Positions 8,394 through 18,491 are shown, numbered from the stretch's first letter. The stretch: DNA of 55,428 nt from Gammaproteobacteria bacterium (GCA_029865385.1 JAOUGX010000016.1:1-55428), one strand, 5' to 3'. Translations and numbers: made by a program. Notes: a model not told the origin generated them from the sequence alone.

Positions 8394-10058
8394 TCACTCG
8401 GTTCCAAGAATCGTTCTGATGTGCGCATCATTACCGGTCAGCTGCCAGCTGACCAGCGAAATCGGCACACCACCGGCCTGGTTCAGTTCATCGAAAAACC
8501 GAGACAGGGACAGGTCTCCGTTCATTTGTTTGCTTCTATCCGCGAGCAAACGTTCGAGCAGGATCTTGCCGGTGATGTAACTGGTTCCGTAGCCCGGCTG
8601 TCGCAGGTACAGGTGTTGTTCGAATGCCAGCAGGTCCAGTTCCTTGCTCATCCAGTTGCGCGGAGTTAGTTCCGCGTGAAACTCTCCGGCCTCGGCCATC
8701 GTCATGATATTCGCGTGCGCATACAGCGAGCCCAGCCCGCGGGCTGCGCGTTGGGCCAGCATGATCCAGACGATTTCCCGAACATGCGGATTGTCGTCAT
8801 ACAGGCCGGCGTGCATGAACATCTCTTCTACCGCGGTTGCGGTGCCCTCGTTGCGGCTGTCGAAAATGTTGTACAGCAGCGCGCCGCGGCGAACCGGACT
8901 GGCATGCGGCTCATTGTCCATCTGCGCCAGCTCGAACCAGTGATAGAAGTGCGCGTACAAAGTCGTCGGATCGTAGTGCATCGCAATCTGAAAGAAGTTT
9001 CTTTGCTCCGGCGGCACGAAACGCCCGAGATGTTCGCGCAGCGCGGGTTCCATGTAGTCCTTGACGGTCAGGATGTCCTGCTCATCGAGGAAGGCCATGA
9101 AGCGGGTGGCAGCCAGATCGGCGCGATGCTCGTATTCCTCCGCGCTGCTTATCGCGACCAGCGGCGGCTCGTTTCGATTGCGGTGCTCCTCGAGTTCGAG
9201 CGATGACCAGGCGCGCTCGAGCTCGCGTCGCAGCAGCGTCACCTCCTGTTCCCAGGTGTACGGAACATAGTGAACGTTCTGCTGGTACCAGGTGTAGTTG
9301 TCCTTGCCAACTCCGGACGGGCCGGTTTTGGACGGTGCCTGCTGCTCCAGCCACTCGACGAACGCCGCACTGGCCGACGACGCCGCGCCGATGGCGGCCG
9401 CGAGTTCGGCATCACTGTCGGCATTGACTGCAGACGCTATGACTTCGAGATCGGTAACCTGGTCCCTGATGTTCTTGATTCCGGCGTGCCACAGGTCACC
9501 GGCATTGCCGGTCAGGTTTCCTCGTGCCTGTGCGAGCAGTGGTGGAATAACTTGCAGATCCCCGATAAGTCGCTGCCGCTCACCGGCAGACAATGGCAAC
9601 GAATAAGTCCAGAATTCCAGCAATGCATGATTCGCAGGGCCTTCATGCGCCGGCACATCGCTTCTCGCCATCCAAACGGACTGATAGTAGGCCGGGTCCC
9701 GGACCCAGGGTTTCAGCACCCGATGATTGAAATCGAATCCGTTCATCTCGGCACGAACGATATGCCAGTCCACCTGTTGCTCGAGCGGCCATGAACCCGG
9801 ATCAATTGCGTCGAGTCTTGCGCGATATTTGCCAAGCTCCTTGAAAGCCGCGTCGAATCTTGATGCAGTGTAATCCGGTGCACCATCCTTCATGGGCGGT
9901 CGTTCGAACTCCCGCCAATCGTCGAATAGTTCAACAAGATCTGCGTAGCTGCCAGCTGCGCTGACGTTTGCCGAAATGCAAAACATTGCCAGGAAGAGCG
10001 ACGCCATTTGGCAGGAGATTTTTTTCAAGGTTGGTGAAGTGCTTGTCAGGAAGGCCAT
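8394..10058 (-). CDS. Second exported DUF885 family protein
   Basis: A 554-aa relative of the protein at 3155-4846. The start ATG has GGGG 8 nt upstream, and a second Met at residue 18 (10007) directly precedes a hydrophobic segment ending in NVSAAG, so the signal peptide could begin at either. Shared landmarks are [31 protein letters not shown] and [15 protein letters not shown]. The zinc-binding HExxGH segment is not conserved at all: the aligned region reads [13 protein letters not shown]. It may be a degenerate, non-peptidase member with another role such as ligand binding. It lies upstream of, and in line with, the TonB receptor, so co-expression is plausible despite the 299-bp gap. Confidence 0.78.
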   Translation of the reverse strand: MAFLTSTSPTLKKISCQMASLFLAMFCISANVSAAGSYADLVELFDDWREFERPPMKDGAPDYTASRFDAAFKELGKYRARLDAIDPGSWPLEQQVDWHIVRAEMNGFDFNHRVLKPWVRDPAYYQSVWMARSDVPAHEGPANHALLEFWTYSLPLSAGERQRLIGDLQVIPPLLAQARGNLTGNAGDLWHAGIKNIRDQVTDLEVIASAVNADSDAELAAAIGAASSASAAFVEWLEQQAPSKTGPSGVGKDNYTWYQQNVHYVPYTWEQEVTLLRRELERAWSSLELEEHRNRNEPPLVAISSAEEYEHRADLAATRFMAFLDEQDILTVKDYMEPALREHLGRFVPPEQRNFFQIAMHYDPTTLYAHFYHWFELAQMDNEPHASPVRRGALLYNIFDSRNEGTATAVEEMFMHAGLYDDNPHVREIVWIMLAQRAARGLGSLYAHANIMTMAEAGEFHAELTPRNWMSKELDLLAFEQHLYLRQPGYGTSYITGKILLERLLADRSKQMNGDLSLSRFFDELNQAGGVPISLVSWQLTGNDAHIRTILGTE

Positions 10059-10225
10059 ATCGCAGTCCCCGTGTCATATTGTGGAATTTTGCGTCGATAT
10101 CAAGTGTAGCCGATATCGAAGCGGTGCAAATGTCCAATACTTCTATTAGAGTGCGCCAGATCCTGCTGACGCCCGATCGAATAACTCGCTGGCGCCATTA
10201 AACCCTAAAAATAAAGAAAAGCCTC

Positions 10226-11905
10226 ATGAAAAAAGTACCGTCCGATATCGAAATCGCGCAGGCGGCGAAGAAGCTGCCGATTATGAAAATCGCAGATCAA
10301 CTGGGAATACCCAACGAGAACCTGATTCCTTACGGCCACGACAAGGCCAAGATCAGTTACGACTATCTCGAGCGACTGAATGGAAAGCCGAACGGCAAAC
10401 TCATCCTGGTAACTGCCATTTCCCCGACCCCGGCCGGCGAAGGAAAGACCACGACAACCGTAGGCCTCGGTGACGGGCTCTGCGCAATCGGCAAGAAGGC
10501 CATGATCTGCCTCCGGGAACCGAGCCTCGGGCCCTGTTTCGGCATGAAAGGCGGCGCGGCCGGCGGCGGCTATGCGCAAGTCATCCCGATGACCGACATC
10601 AACCTGCATTTCACCGGTGATTTTCACGCGATAGGAGCAGCGCACAACCTGCTGTCTGCGGTAATCGACAATCACATTCACTGGGACAACGAACTGAACA
10701 TCGACCCGCGCCGCATCAGCTGGCGACGCGTCGTGGACATGAACGACCGTGCGTTGCGCGATATCACGACCGGCCTCGGCGGTCCCGGCAACGGAGTTCC
10801 GCGGCAGTCCGGTTTCGACATCACGGTTGCTTCCGAAATCATGGCGGTGTTTTGCCTGGCAACCAGTCTCGAAGACCTGCGAACTCGTATCGGCAAGATC
10901 ACCGTTGCCTATACGAGGGATCGCAAACCGGTCACCGTCAGTCAGCTGAAAGTCGAAGGTGCCATGACCGCGCTATTGCGTGACGCGCTTCAGCCGAACC
11001 TGGTACAGACACTCGAAAACAATCCGGCACTGATGCACGGCGGACCGTTTGCCAACATCGCGCACGGCTGCAACTCGGTAATGGCAACCAAGACCGCGCT
11101 GAAGCTCGCCGACTACGTTGTCACCGAAGCCGGTTTCGGTGCCGATCTCGGTGCCGAAAAATTCTTCGACATCAAGTGCCGCAAGGCGGGCTTGCATCCG
11201 GATGCGGTAGTGCTGGTCGCCACGACCAAGGCACTCAAGATGCATGGCGGAGTTGCGAAAAGCGATCTGAACAAGGAAAACGTCGATGCCGTTATCGCCG
11301 GCTGCGAAAACCTTGGCAGGCATATTCGCAACATCGGACAGTTCGGCGTGCCGGTGACGGTTGCCATCAACCATTTCATCTCGGACACGGATGCAGAGCA
11401 CGAAGCCATAAGCAAGTATTGTGCGGAATTCGAAGTCGAATGCACCGTATCGTCGCATTGGGAACTCGGCGGCAAGGGAGCGATTGCACTGTCCGAGCGC
11501 GTTGTCGACATGATCGCGCGTCACAAGTCGCAGTTCCGAACCCTGTATCCTGACAAGATGACGCTTTGGGACAAGGTCCGGCACATCGCGCGCAGCATCT
11601 ATGGCGCCGAGGACGTTATCGCGGACAAGAAGGTACGTGCCCAATTTGCACAGTTCCAGGAAGAAGGTTACGGCCGCTATCCCGTGTGCATGGCGAAAAC
11701 CCAGTACAGTTTTTCGACAGATCCTTTGTTGCTCGGGGCACCGAGCGGACATGACCTGCCGGTCCGCGAAGTTCGGCTCGCGACAGGGGCAGAATTCGTC
11801 GTGGTGATTTGCGGTGAGATCATGACGATGCCCGGCCTGCCGAGGAAACCGGCATCGGAAAATATCAGCGTCGACGAAAACCGGCGGATAACCGGACTCT
11901 TCTAG
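10226..11905 (+). CDS. fhs: Formate-tetrahydrofolate ligase
   Basis: A 559-aa cytoplasmic enzyme joining formate to tetrahydrofolate with ATP to give 10-formyl-THF. The length matches the family. The P-loop [13 protein letters not shown] lies near residue 70, followed by [34 protein letters not shown] and [17 protein letters not shown], all hallmark blocks. The C-terminal block [15 protein letters not shown] is also present. The start ATG has only a weak purine-rich AAAGAAAA leader. It stands alone, divergent from the DUF885 gene with 167 bp between. Its stop codon lies inside the left CTAG flank of a MITE-like element (11902-12039), so the last codons and the 3' untranslated region have probably been shaped by that insertion. 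Confidence 0.97.
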   Translation: MKKVPSDIEIAQAAKKLPIMKIADQLGIPNENLIPYGHDKAKISYDYLERLNGKPNGKLILVTAISPTPAGEGKTTTTVGLGDGLCAIGKKAMICLREPSLGPCFGMKGGAAGGGYAQVIPMTDINLHFTGDFHAIGAAHNLLSAVIDNHIHWDNELNIDPRRISWRRVVDMNDRALRDITTGLGGPGNGVPRQSGFDITVASEIMAVFCLATSLEDLRTRIGKITVAYTRDRKPVTVSQLKVEGAMTALLRDALQPNLVQTLENNPALMHGGPFANIAHGCNSVMATKTALKLADYVVTEAGFGADLGAEKFFDIKCRKAGLHPDAVVLVATTKALKMHGGVAKSDLNKENVDAVIAGCENLGRHIRNIGQFGVPVTVAINHFISDTDAEHEAISKYCAEFEVECTVSSHWELGGKGAIALSERVVDMIARHKSQFRTLYPDKMTLWDKVRHIARSIYGAEDVIADKKVRAQFAQFQEEGYGRYPVCMAKTQYSFSTDPLLLGAPSGHDLPVREVRLATGAEFVVVICGEIMTMPGLPRKPASENISVDENRRITGLF

Positions 11906-12039
11906 GGACCCTCAGATTAATTCGAAATCCACCGTCATTGCGAGCGCAGCGAAGCAATCTCTTACTTCTTATTCAATGACTTAAAGATTGCTTCGTCTCT
12001 TCGTTCCTCGCAATGACGAATTAATCAGAGGTTCCCTAG
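11902..12039. mobile_element. MITE-like 138-bp inverted-repeat element
   Basis: Terminal inverted repeats of about 22 bp lie at 11902-11923 and 12018-12039, differing at two or three positions. Inside them a second imperfect inverted pair (11934-11960 and 11984-12016) begins GTCATTGCGAG and ends AGCAATCT, text that recurs in small dispersed palindromic elements of many bacteria. No coding capacity. CTAG occurs at both outer ends and may be the target duplication, but since CTAG is itself a palindrome this is ambiguous. The fhs stop codon TAG is part of the left CTAG. As RNA the element would fold into one long hairpin and could act as a terminator or stability element for fhs. Confidence 0.75.
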
Positions 12040-12160
12040 CCTTCCGAAAGCCTGTCGCCAGCAATTGAAAGCCTGCTCTCGAGCTGTAATCTCCCTTTCT
12101 TAGAATAGTTGGCAGTTTCGCGCGCACACCCGTCACGGACTTTGCTGCAATCTTGGTCCG

Positions 12161-13444
12161 ATGACCGGGATCGGCAAGTCAGCGCAAGCGACATCACTGT
12201 TCCGCGCCGAGGCGCTACGCGATAGCCGTAACAGCGTGTTCGGCTCCGTGTTGCTGGCCGCGCCGATCAGCTTTTCTGTCGCGGCCATTACGGTAACGTT
12301 AATCGCGTCGGCCCTGATCGCGATTGCCGTGCTTGGCCGCTACACCCAGCGTGAGACGGTCAGCGGCTTTGTCGCCGTCAGCGCAGGTGAAGTCCGGGTT
12401 TATCCACAGGCAGCCGGTATCGTGACTGAAATCCCGGTTGGCGAGGGTGCGTCCGTTGCTGCCGGCGCAACCCTTTTCTCACTGATGACGTCGCGAAACG
12501 ACGGCATGTCGGCAGCGACCAACGGAGAAATTCTCGACGCGCTCAGCGTGGAAAAGTCGGCACTGGACCTGCAGCTCAAAGAACAGCGACTGTATTTCGA
12601 GAAAGAGTCACAACGGCTGACCCAGGTCATCGATAATACGACGTACCGCATCGGCTCGCTTAATCGGCAGCTGCAGCTCGGCGAGCAACGTCTTGTCGTT
12701 GCAAGAAGAGATGCCGAACGCGCACAGGGCATGCGTCAAAAGGGATTCCTCTCCGAGAGGGACCATGACGCCGTTGCAATGACGACAGTCGAAAGGCAAA
12801 TGGCCGTCGAATCGGCGGCCGGTCGTATAGCCGAACTCGAGTCAGATCGCCAGGATGCGCAGGCGCGGCTCGATCAGCTGCAGCACCTGTTGAATACTCG
12901 CTTGTCAGAAATTGCTGAGAGCTCCGGCCGACTCGCACAGCGAATGGCCGTCGTTCGTGCCGGCCTTGCGCAGATGGTCGTCGCACCGATCGACGGCACT
13001 GTCAGCGCAATACACATCACGAGAGGACAGACCGTTTCAAGCGATTCGCTGGCACTGAGCCTGATTCCCGAATCGACCACGATGCATGCCGAACTGCTCG
13101 TACCGGGGCGCAGCATCGGCTTGCTCGATGCACAGCAAGCGGTCGAGCTGCGATTCGATGCATACCCGTTCGAAAAGTACGGCACCTACAGTGCAAAACT
13201 CGAGCGTGCCGCCGGGTCGCTGCTCTTTCCGGGCGATGCACGCCTGCCAGTGGCGATCACCGAGCCGGTCTACCGGGTGCGGGCAACACTGGCCCGGCAA
13301 GCCGTGAATGTCGACGGACAACCGCGCGCACTGACGCCGGGCATGACGTTCAGGGCCGACATCCTGCTTGGGGAACGGACCTTGCTCGAATGGATGATGG
13401 CACCGGCCCTTGGCACGAAACGACGGTTCCAGCCGACACGCTGA
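12161..13444 (+). CDS. HlyD-family adaptor of a peptide exporter
   Basis: A 427-aa membrane fusion protein that bridges an inner-membrane ABC exporter to an outer-membrane channel. One transmembrane helix lies at about residues 35-60. A lipoyl-like half (VRVYPQAAGIVTEIPVGEG) is followed by a long coiled coil about 130-270 rich in Glu, Gln and Arg. The second lipoyl half (VVAPIDGTVSAIHITRGQTV) and a beta-barrel with the common ELLVPGRSIG text come next. The next gene, a C39-peptidase ABC transporter, starts 1 nt after this stop codon, so the two are translationally coupled. This matches the CvaA/CvaB type of bacteriocin export. No matching TolC gene is in the window. Confidence 0.88.
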   Translation: MTGIGKSAQATSLFRAEALRDSRNSVFGSVLLAAPISFSVAAITVTLIASALIAIAVLGRYTQRETVSGFVAVSAGEVRVYPQAAGIVTEIPVGEGASVAAGATLFSLMTSRNDGMSAATNGEILDALSVEKSALDLQLKEQRLYFEKESQRLTQVIDNTTYRIGSLNRQLQLGEQRLVVARRDAERAQGMRQKGFLSERDHDAVAMTTVERQMAVESAAGRIAELESDRQDAQARLDQLQHLLNTRLSEIAESSGRLAQRMAVVRAGLAQMVVAPIDGTVSAIHITRGQTVSSDSLALSLIPESTTMHAELLVPGRSIGLLDAQQAVELRFDAYPFEKYGTYSAKLERAAGSLLFPGDARLPVAITEPVYRVRATLARQAVNVDGQPRALTPGMTFRADILLGERTLLEWMMAPALGTKRRFQPTR

Positions 13445-13445
13445 G

Positions 13446-15575
13446 ATGCACGGGCCTGTTCTCGATTTCTTTTCCCGGACAAAGGTTCCGCTCGAATTGC
13501 AGGCGGAAGCCGCCGAATGCGGACTTGCCTGCGTTGCCATGATCGCGAGCTTCCACCGGCATCGCGTTTCCCTGGCGGAGCTGCGACTTCGCAGCCCCGT
13601 ATCCCTGAAGGGCCAGGCGCTCCCTGCGGTCATGCAAGCCGCGCAGTCGCTGAATCTCGATACCCGGGCGTTGCGCCTCGAACGCCCCGAGCTGCGACAG
13701 CTTCGCCTGCCGTGCATATTGCACTGGCGCATGAATCACTTCGTGGTTCTCGAGCGAGTGACCGCGGTCGGCGTACAGATTGCGGATCCGGCCACAGGCA
13801 GGCGCAAGATCTCGCATCGCCAATGCTCGGAATTGTTTACCGGTGTTGCGCTCGAGCTTCGTCCCGCATTCAACTTCGCAACACGACGGGCTGCTCCCCG
13901 GCTCGGCTTCGCCGATTTGCTGCGCGGCAACGGGCGCCTGCTGAAGCCGCTTGCTCAGCTTCTGGCGTTGTCCGCTGCGATCCAGGTATTCGCCCTTGTC
14001 ACGCCGGCATACCTGCAATTCGCGATCGACCAAGTCGTGCTCTCACGCGATCGGCAATTGATGATTCTGCTGGCCGTCTCATTCGGCGCCATAGCAATTA
14101 TCAACGCCGTCACAACGGGGCTGCGTTCCTGGTGTGTGTTCTACTTCGGCACACGCCTCAATTTCGGCTGGACGTCCGCACTGTTCCAGCAGCTACTACG
14201 CCTTCCGCTGGACTATTTCGAGAAACGCAGCGTCGGCGATATCCAGTCCCGATTCCGATCGCTGCAACCGATTCGCGAGCTGGTTTCCAGCCGTGCGGCA
14301 GAAATCGTCGTCGATGGCCTCATGGCAGCGACGACGGGAATCGTCATTCTCTTGTACGGCTGGCACCTGGCCGTCGTCGTTCTGTCGACTGTCCTGCTGT
14401 ATGCGATCGTTCGACTTTCCCTGTTTCCGTCGATTCGACTGCAATCGCGTGAACAACTGATTGCCGACGCCACGGCCGATACCTTCTTGCTCGAATCGAT
14501 CCGTGGTGCGCTGACGATCAAGAACTTCGGCATCCAGTCGCAAAGGTTATGCGCTTATCGCAACCGCATTGCGGACGCGTTGGACGCGGCTGCCAGGGTG
14601 CGCCGCCTTTCAGTGCTGGAAGCCAGCCTGGAACTGGCGATTTTCTCCATGCAAAACGTATTGGTCGTGTACGTCGGCGTACTCGCTATTCTCGATCTCA
14701 GATTGACAGTAGGCATGCTGGTCGCCTTCCTCGCCTACTCGGCCCAGTTTTCGAGCCGCTCGATTAACCTCGTTCAGGGTTTGCTGCAGTTCCGGCTGGC
14801 TCGTATTCACCTGGAGCGGATCGCAGACATAGTGGATACGAAACCCGAGGCGACCGGTCCGACCTCATCGGCGCCTGTCGAGTCCGGGCCCGCGCTCGAC
14901 GGTGCGATCGAGGTCCGCAATATCTGGTTTCGATACAGCGGTGACGAACAATGGATTCTGCGCAACATTTCGTTTCACATCGAAGCGGGAGAATGCGTCG
15001 GAATTTCGGCCCCTTCCGGATTCGGCAAAACGACATTGCTTAAAATCATGATCGGCCTGCTGCAAGCGGCGAGCGGCGAGTTATATTTTGACGGGCAAAG
15101 AATGCGGCCCGACACCGCGCAGGCCTTGCGGCGGCAGTTCGGTATCGTCATGCAACAGGATCAGCTGCTCGCCGGCAGCATTGCGCAGAACATTTCAGCG
15201 TTCGACGATGCAGCGGATTTGCAAGAAATCCGCAAGGCTGCCGTCGCCGCGAGTATCGATACCGAGATCGATGCGCTGCCGATGCGTTATCTCACGCTGG
15301 TTGGAGATATGGGGGACAGCTTTTCGGCAGGCCAGAAACAGCGCATCCTGCTCGCGCGGGCGCTGTACCGGTCACCGCGTATACTTTTCCTCGACGAGGC
15401 CACCAGCAGCCTGGACAACCGCAGCGAACGCAGGATAGTCACCGCGTTGCATGACCTGCCGGTTACGCGTGTGATCGTTGCGCACCGTGCCGAGACACTG
15501 GCGATGTGCGACCGGCTTATCGACCTGTCGCAGATCAACCAGCCGAATCGGAACCCGGTCAGTATTTCAGTGTAG
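13446..15575 (+). CDS. Peptidase-containing ABC exporter (C39 family, CvaB-like)
   Basis: A 709-aa fusion of a cysteine protease and an ABC transporter that cleaves double-glycine leaders and exports the mature peptide. The C39 domain (about 1-140) has the catalytic Cys in QAEAAECGLACVAMIA, the His in HWRMNHFVVLE and the Asp in IADPATG. Membrane helices span about 160-430. The ATPase has Walker A GISAPSGFGKTTLLK, Q-loop MQQDQ, signature SFSAGQKQR, Walker B ILFLDEATSSLD and switch His VIVAHRAET. All catalytic residues look intact. ATG 13446 is chosen since it follows the hlyD-type stop; an in-frame ATG at 13410 would overlap. The 3' end overlaps the convergent gene at 15559 by 17 bp. No double-glycine precursor gene was found nearby. 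Confidence 0.9.
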   Translation: MHGPVLDFFSRTKVPLELQAEAAECGLACVAMIASFHRHRVSLAELRLRSPVSLKGQALPAVMQAAQSLNLDTRALRLERPELRQLRLPCILHWRMNHFVVLERVTAVGVQIADPATGRRKISHRQCSELFTGVALELRPAFNFATRRAAPRLGFADLLRGNGRLLKPLAQLLALSAAIQVFALVTPAYLQFAIDQVVLSRDRQLMILLAVSFGAIAIINAVTTGLRSWCVFYFGTRLNFGWTSALFQQLLRLPLDYFEKRSVGDIQSRFRSLQPIRELVSSRAAEIVVDGLMAATTGIVILLYGWHLAVVVLSTVLLYAIVRLSLFPSIRLQSREQLIADATADTFLLESIRGALTIKNFGIQSQRLCAYRNRIADALDAAARVRRLSVLEASLELAIFSMQNVLVVYVGVLAILDLRLTVGMLVAFLAYSAQFSSRSINLVQGLLQFRLARIHLERIADIVDTKPEATGPTSSAPVESGPALDGAIEVRNIWFRYSGDEQWILRNISFHIEAGECVGISAPSGFGKTTLLKIMIGLLQAASGELYFDGQRMRPDTAQALRRQFGIVMQQDQLLAGSIAQNISAFDDAADLQEIRKAAVAASIDTEIDALPMRYLTLVGDMGDSFSAGQKQRILLARALYRSPRILFLDEATSSLDNRSERRIVTALHDLPVTRVIVAHRAETLAMCDRLIDLSQINQPNRNPVSISV

Positions 15576-16350
15576 TTTTTCCGTCGAAGTCCGGCATCGG
15601 AATGCTTCTGCCGCGATGGTACTCGGACCATTCGAACAATGGCTGCCTCGCTCCGGACAGGACGATGTCGGTAAACAGGGAATAGGCAACCGGAGCCGTC
15701 ATCGCGAGCGGCGCTTCGAATGCCGGCGGCATACCGATGTCCAGGCGGTAGCTGTTCTCCTGGTTGGCGCAGGCTGCGTACACGAACGGCAGGAACCAGT
15801 CGCCATCCTGAAATACGTCGCCCAGGTCCTTGCGCGCCGAATTGAAGGTCTCGAGGCACCAGCAACATCGCCAGTACGCCTGGTAAAGGAGTTGCTCTAT
15901 CTGTTCACTGCTTTCGGACTCGGAGTTCTCGAACAATGCCGTGTGCAGATCGGTATCGTGCCGTACAAGCGAGGCGATATGCGCGTTGAGCTCGCCTGTG
16001 ATTCCGGGCAAACCGCGCAAGCCGGAATCATCCGTCTTAGGATGCGGCGGAATCAAGACGACTTTCAAGAGCGCGAAGCGCAATACCTGCGGGGCGAGTT
16101 TTTGTCGAGCGGTATCGGCCGGAGAACCGGCGTTGAAGATTTCGTGGAGATCGAGGTACAGCTGCCGCGCCAGGCGATGCCTGGAGCGTTCGTCGATCTG
16201 ATCCTTGCCCGGTAACTCGTCAAAAATGACGGCCGCCTGTTGCACCGCAAACTGCAGCGCCGGGTTGCTTCGACCATCGCCGATCGCCGTGCGACGCGTC
16301 ATGAGATTGCCCAGCCAATTGAACATTCGAAGTCCGGTTAACGACCGCAT
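15559..16350 (-). CDS. Hypothetical 263-aa protein
   Basis: I do not recognise a family. The protein is predicted soluble, with no signal peptide or membrane helix. It has an acidic, helical middle with a CCWC cluster (YWRCCWCLETFNSARKD) near residue 165 and a C-terminal half rich in aromatics (PLFEWSEYHRGRSIPMPDF). It converges on the peptide exporter and their 3' ends overlap by 17 bp. It lies immediately outside the genomic island. The open frame matches neighbouring codon preference, which supports it as real. A link with the exporter, for example in peptide maturation or immunity, is only suggested by position. Confidence 0.6.
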   Translation of the reverse strand: MRSLTGLRMFNWLGNLMTRRTAIGDGRSNPALQFAVQQAAVIFDELPGKDQIDERSRHRLARQLYLDLHEIFNAGSPADTARQKLAPQVLRFALLKVVLIPPHPKTDDSGLRGLPGITGELNAHIASLVRHDTDLHTALFENSESESSEQIEQLLYQAYWRCCWCLETFNSARKDLGDVFQDGDWFLPFVYAACANQENSYRLDIGMPPAFEAPLAMTAPVAYSLFTDIVLSGARQPLFEWSEYHRGRSIPMPDFDGKTTLKY

Positions 16351-16512
16351 TTAAGAGAATGCGAACAATATCAGAATGTCCTGATGCTCGGGCAGTCGGC
16401 CTGAGTAAGCCAGTAGTCACGTTTCCGGCCCAACGCCGATTGACCTTAAGTAATTTTCCGACAAATGCTCGAAACCCTTCGGTGGTGATCTCCGCAGCGG
16501 CAGCTCAAACAG

Positions 16513-16539
16513 AAAAACGCCCCTCAAGGGGGCGTTTTT
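16513..16539. terminator. Terminator, probably the original tRNA terminator before island insertion
   Basis: The stem ACGCCCC / GGGGCGT is flanked by A5 and T5. It lies 8 bp outside the left attachment repeat. Since the repeat is the tRNA 3' end, this hairpin would have sat directly downstream of the tRNA gene before the island inserted. Confidence 0.8.
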
Positions 16540-16546
16540 GTGTTTG

Positions 16547-16569
16547 TGGTGGTGATGGGTGGGATCGAA
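16547..16569 (-). repeat. Left attachment site (copy of tRNA 3' end)
   Basis: Identical over 23 bp to 30052-30074 (TTCGATCCCACCC plus acceptor end and CCA when read on the minus strand); identity stops at both edges. There is no rest of a tRNA here, so this is the duplicated half left by integration. Confidence 0.9.
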
Positions 16570-16808
16570 ACGTGACTGTAGGTAGTTGATTCCAAATTAT
16601 TTATTTGTCGTACCGTAAGCTAGTAACCCCTCCTGTTGCCCCCGAGATTTTTGGGTCGAAGTTCGCTATTTATTCGACAAATGGACGCGGAATCGAATGC
16701 GCATTTCTTGCCAGAAACTCATTCAAGGATTGCTTGCCTATATCGTCGAATACTAAAGAATCTGCGCACATTCTAAAGGTCAGGTTTGGAAGCGAGCATT
16801 CGATTTAG
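16570..16808. other. Left island end, no supported gene; integrase arm-like site
   Basis: This 239-bp stretch has only a 67-codon open frame (16605-16808) with no recognisable motif and an unclear start, which I do not call. It holds TGTTGCCCCCG at 16634-16644, the same 11-mer found at 29918-29928 near the other end, a candidate integrase arm-binding site. The promoter of the AlpA gene should lie here. Confidence 0.45.
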
Positions 16809-17012
16809 ATGACCGCCAAAAAGTTTCTGCGACTCCCAGAAGTGATAGATTGCACCGGGCTATCCCGTTCCACCATCTACGAAATGATCCGCCGAGGTGA
16901 ATTTCCTCCTCAGATATGCTTGGGACCCAGAGTAGTTGGTTGGACACCCGAAGATGTCCAAGATTGGGCCTGCACGAGAATCAATGCATCGCGAAACCCC
17001 AAAGTTCAATAA
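16809..17012 (+). CDS. alpA: AlpA-family regulator (excisionase-like)
   Basis: A 67-aa winged-helix DNA-binding protein of the AlpA/MerR-like type that in P4-like elements activates the integrase or helps excision. The family pattern is clear: FLRLPEVIDCTGLSRSTIYE is the helix-turn-helix, IRRGEFPPQICLGPRVVGW is the wing, and EDVQDWACTRI is the closing helix. Length is normal for the family. The start ATG directly follows a stop codon, with only a weak GGAAG leader. It lies at the opposite end of the island from the integrase, as is common in such islands. Confidence 0.85.
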   Translation: MTAKKFLRLPEVIDCTGLSRSTIYEMIRRGEFPPQICLGPRVVGWTPEDVQDWACTRINASRNPKVQ

Positions 17013-17397
17013 TCGCCTAGAACGATATTTGAATATGCCGATTAAAACAATGCCAATACTTGTGCGGCGTGATATTCGCCCTGACACTTGATACCAGGTG
17101 CCGCGGTCTAACACTCGACAGAAGTACCGATTTCAGATCGAAGATAGTAAGTTTGGCGAATGACTCACTCCAGCATGCCCAAATTGGCGACAGATTCAAG
17201 GAGCTCAGACATTAAGGCCTTTGCTAGGTCAGTGGAAACGTTCTTGGAGCAAGTAGGATATATTCCAATATTGAAAATGAATGGGTCGAACGGATTATTT
17301 GCAACCAATTTGAATTCTTCGCGCCACACTTGAATAATTAGATCGCTACTATTCGAATGGTAATCCCCCCATTTTTAGCGGAGGTCGGAAGTAGAGG

Positions 17398-18231
17398 TTA
17401 CGCTGCCATTCCTAATTTCTGATACGGGGTAATACCGCCCAATGCCATGTTCGGTCTGTCGGCATTGTAACGCCACAACCATTCTGTTCCAGTCTGTTGT
17501 GCGTGATCGATGCTGGTGAACAAATGTTCATCCAGCCATTCGTGACGCACAGTGCGATTGAAGCGTTCGATGTAAGCATTCTGAGCAGGCTTGCCCGGTT
17601 GAATGAACAGTACGCCAATGTCTTGTTGCTTTGCCCAGGTCTGAAAATCACCACTGGTCATTTCCGATCCGTTGTCACAGCGTATGTAACCGGGCTTGCC
17701 GCGCCATTCAATAATCCGTTCGAGAGTCCGAATGATGCGTGCCGAGGGCAACGACAAATCGACTTCAATGCCCAGTCCTTCGCGATTGTAATCATCCAGC
17801 ACATTGAAGGTTCGGAAGGCGCGACCATCGGCTAGACGATCGTGCATGAAGTCAATCGACCAGACAGTGTTGATCTGCCGCGGCACGTCCAGCGGATCGG
17901 GCTTGTCACGCTTCAGCCTCCGCCGCGGCCTGATCCGCAGATTAAGTTCCAGTTCCCGGTAAATCCGATACACTCGTTTGTGATTGCAGCTCATGCCTTT
18001 GACGTTCCGCAGGTACAGAAAACACAGCCCAAAGCCCCAGCGACGGTTCGCGTACGTCAACCGAAGCAGCCAGTCCGCAAGCACCGCATTCTCCTCGCTG
18101 AACTTCGCCTGATAGCGGTAGCAGGTCTCCGAGATCGAGAACAACCGGCAGGCCCGGCGAATCGCTATGCGCTGCTCAGCCACGACATTTTCAGCCATCT
18201 CCTTGCGAGAAGATGGCTTCAGTACTTTCCC
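17398..18231 (-). CDS. IS3-family transposase OrfB (DDE integrase core)
   Basis: The catalytic half of the transposase, normally made as an OrfAB fusion by -1 frameshifting. Coordinates begin at the slippage site; the open frame extends to 18405, but that part overlaps orfA and has no family resemblance. An internal ATG at 18198 is another possible start. The HTH_21-like region [17 protein letters not shown] text ([20 protein letters not shown]) comes first. The rve fold follows with the DDE triad: Asp in [11 protein letters not shown], Asp in [10 protein letters not shown] and Glu in [12 protein letters not shown]. The C-terminus ends GGITPYQKL, usual for the family. Intact. Confidence 0.92.
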   Translation of the reverse strand, partial: GKVLKPSSRKEMAENVVAEQRIAIRRACRLFSISETCYRYQAKFSEENAVLADWLLRLTYANRRWGFGLCFLYLRNVKGMSCNHKRVYRIYRELELNLRIRPRRRLKRDKPDPLDVPRQINTVWSIDFMHDRLADGRAFRTFNVLDDYNREGLGIEVDLSLPSARIIRTLERIIEWRGKPGYIRCDNGSEMTSGDFQTWAKQQDIGVLFIQPGKPAQNAYIERFNRTVRHEWLDEHLFTSIDHAQQTGTEWLWRYNADRPNMALGGITPYQKLGMAA

Positions 18232-18491
18232 GCCAGGGCATCCCGCAAGATCTCGGCATCCATCTGCGACTCGGCGTACATCTTCTTCAACCGCCGGTTC
18301 TCTTCCTCGAGTTCCTTCAGTCGTTTCATGTCCGACACCTGCATGCCGCCAAACTTCGAGCGCCAGTTGTAAAAACTCGCGTTGCTGAATCCGTATTTTC
18401 GGCACAGCTCCGGTACCGGTACCGGTACACCCGACTCTGCTTCCTTAAGTACCTGAAAAATCTTGCTTTCCGAAAACTTCGTCTTCTTCAT
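18219..18491 (-). CDS. IS3-family transposase OrfA (helix-turn-helix)
   Basis: A 90-aa DNA-binding protein that recognises the IS ends. [17 protein letters not shown] and [20 protein letters not shown] form the HTH, followed by a leucine-zipper-like coil [19 protein letters not shown]. This matches IS407-group OrfA in length and sequence. A GGTACC-rich triplet repeat in the DNA (near 18412-18428) only encodes Pro-Val repeats here. It overlaps orfB, which lies in the -1 frame. Confidence 0.9.
   Translation of the reverse strand: MKKTKFSESKIFQVLKEAESGVPVPVPELCRKYGFSNASFYNWRSKFGGMQVSDMKRLKELEEENRRLKKMYAESQMDAEILRDALAGKY
18225..18231 (-). other. Candidate -1 ribosomal frameshift heptamer of the IS
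   Basis: On the minus strand the orfA frame reads G-GGA-AAG followed by one codon and then its TGA stop. GGGAAAG fits the X-XXY-YYZ slippery pattern, and slipping back one base there enters the orfB frame, giving ..ALAGK then [10 protein letters not shown]. Position just before the orfA stop is as expected for IS3 elements. Confidence 0.6.

Noticed and set aside
16547..16569. Possible tRNA gene at the left island end
   Set aside because: Only the 3' terminal 23 nt are present; no D-arm or anticodon arm follows, so it is an attachment-site copy.
18412..18428. Tandem GGTACC microrepeat
   Set aside because: It lies inside orfA of the IS and encodes alternating Val-Pro; no evidence of regulation.
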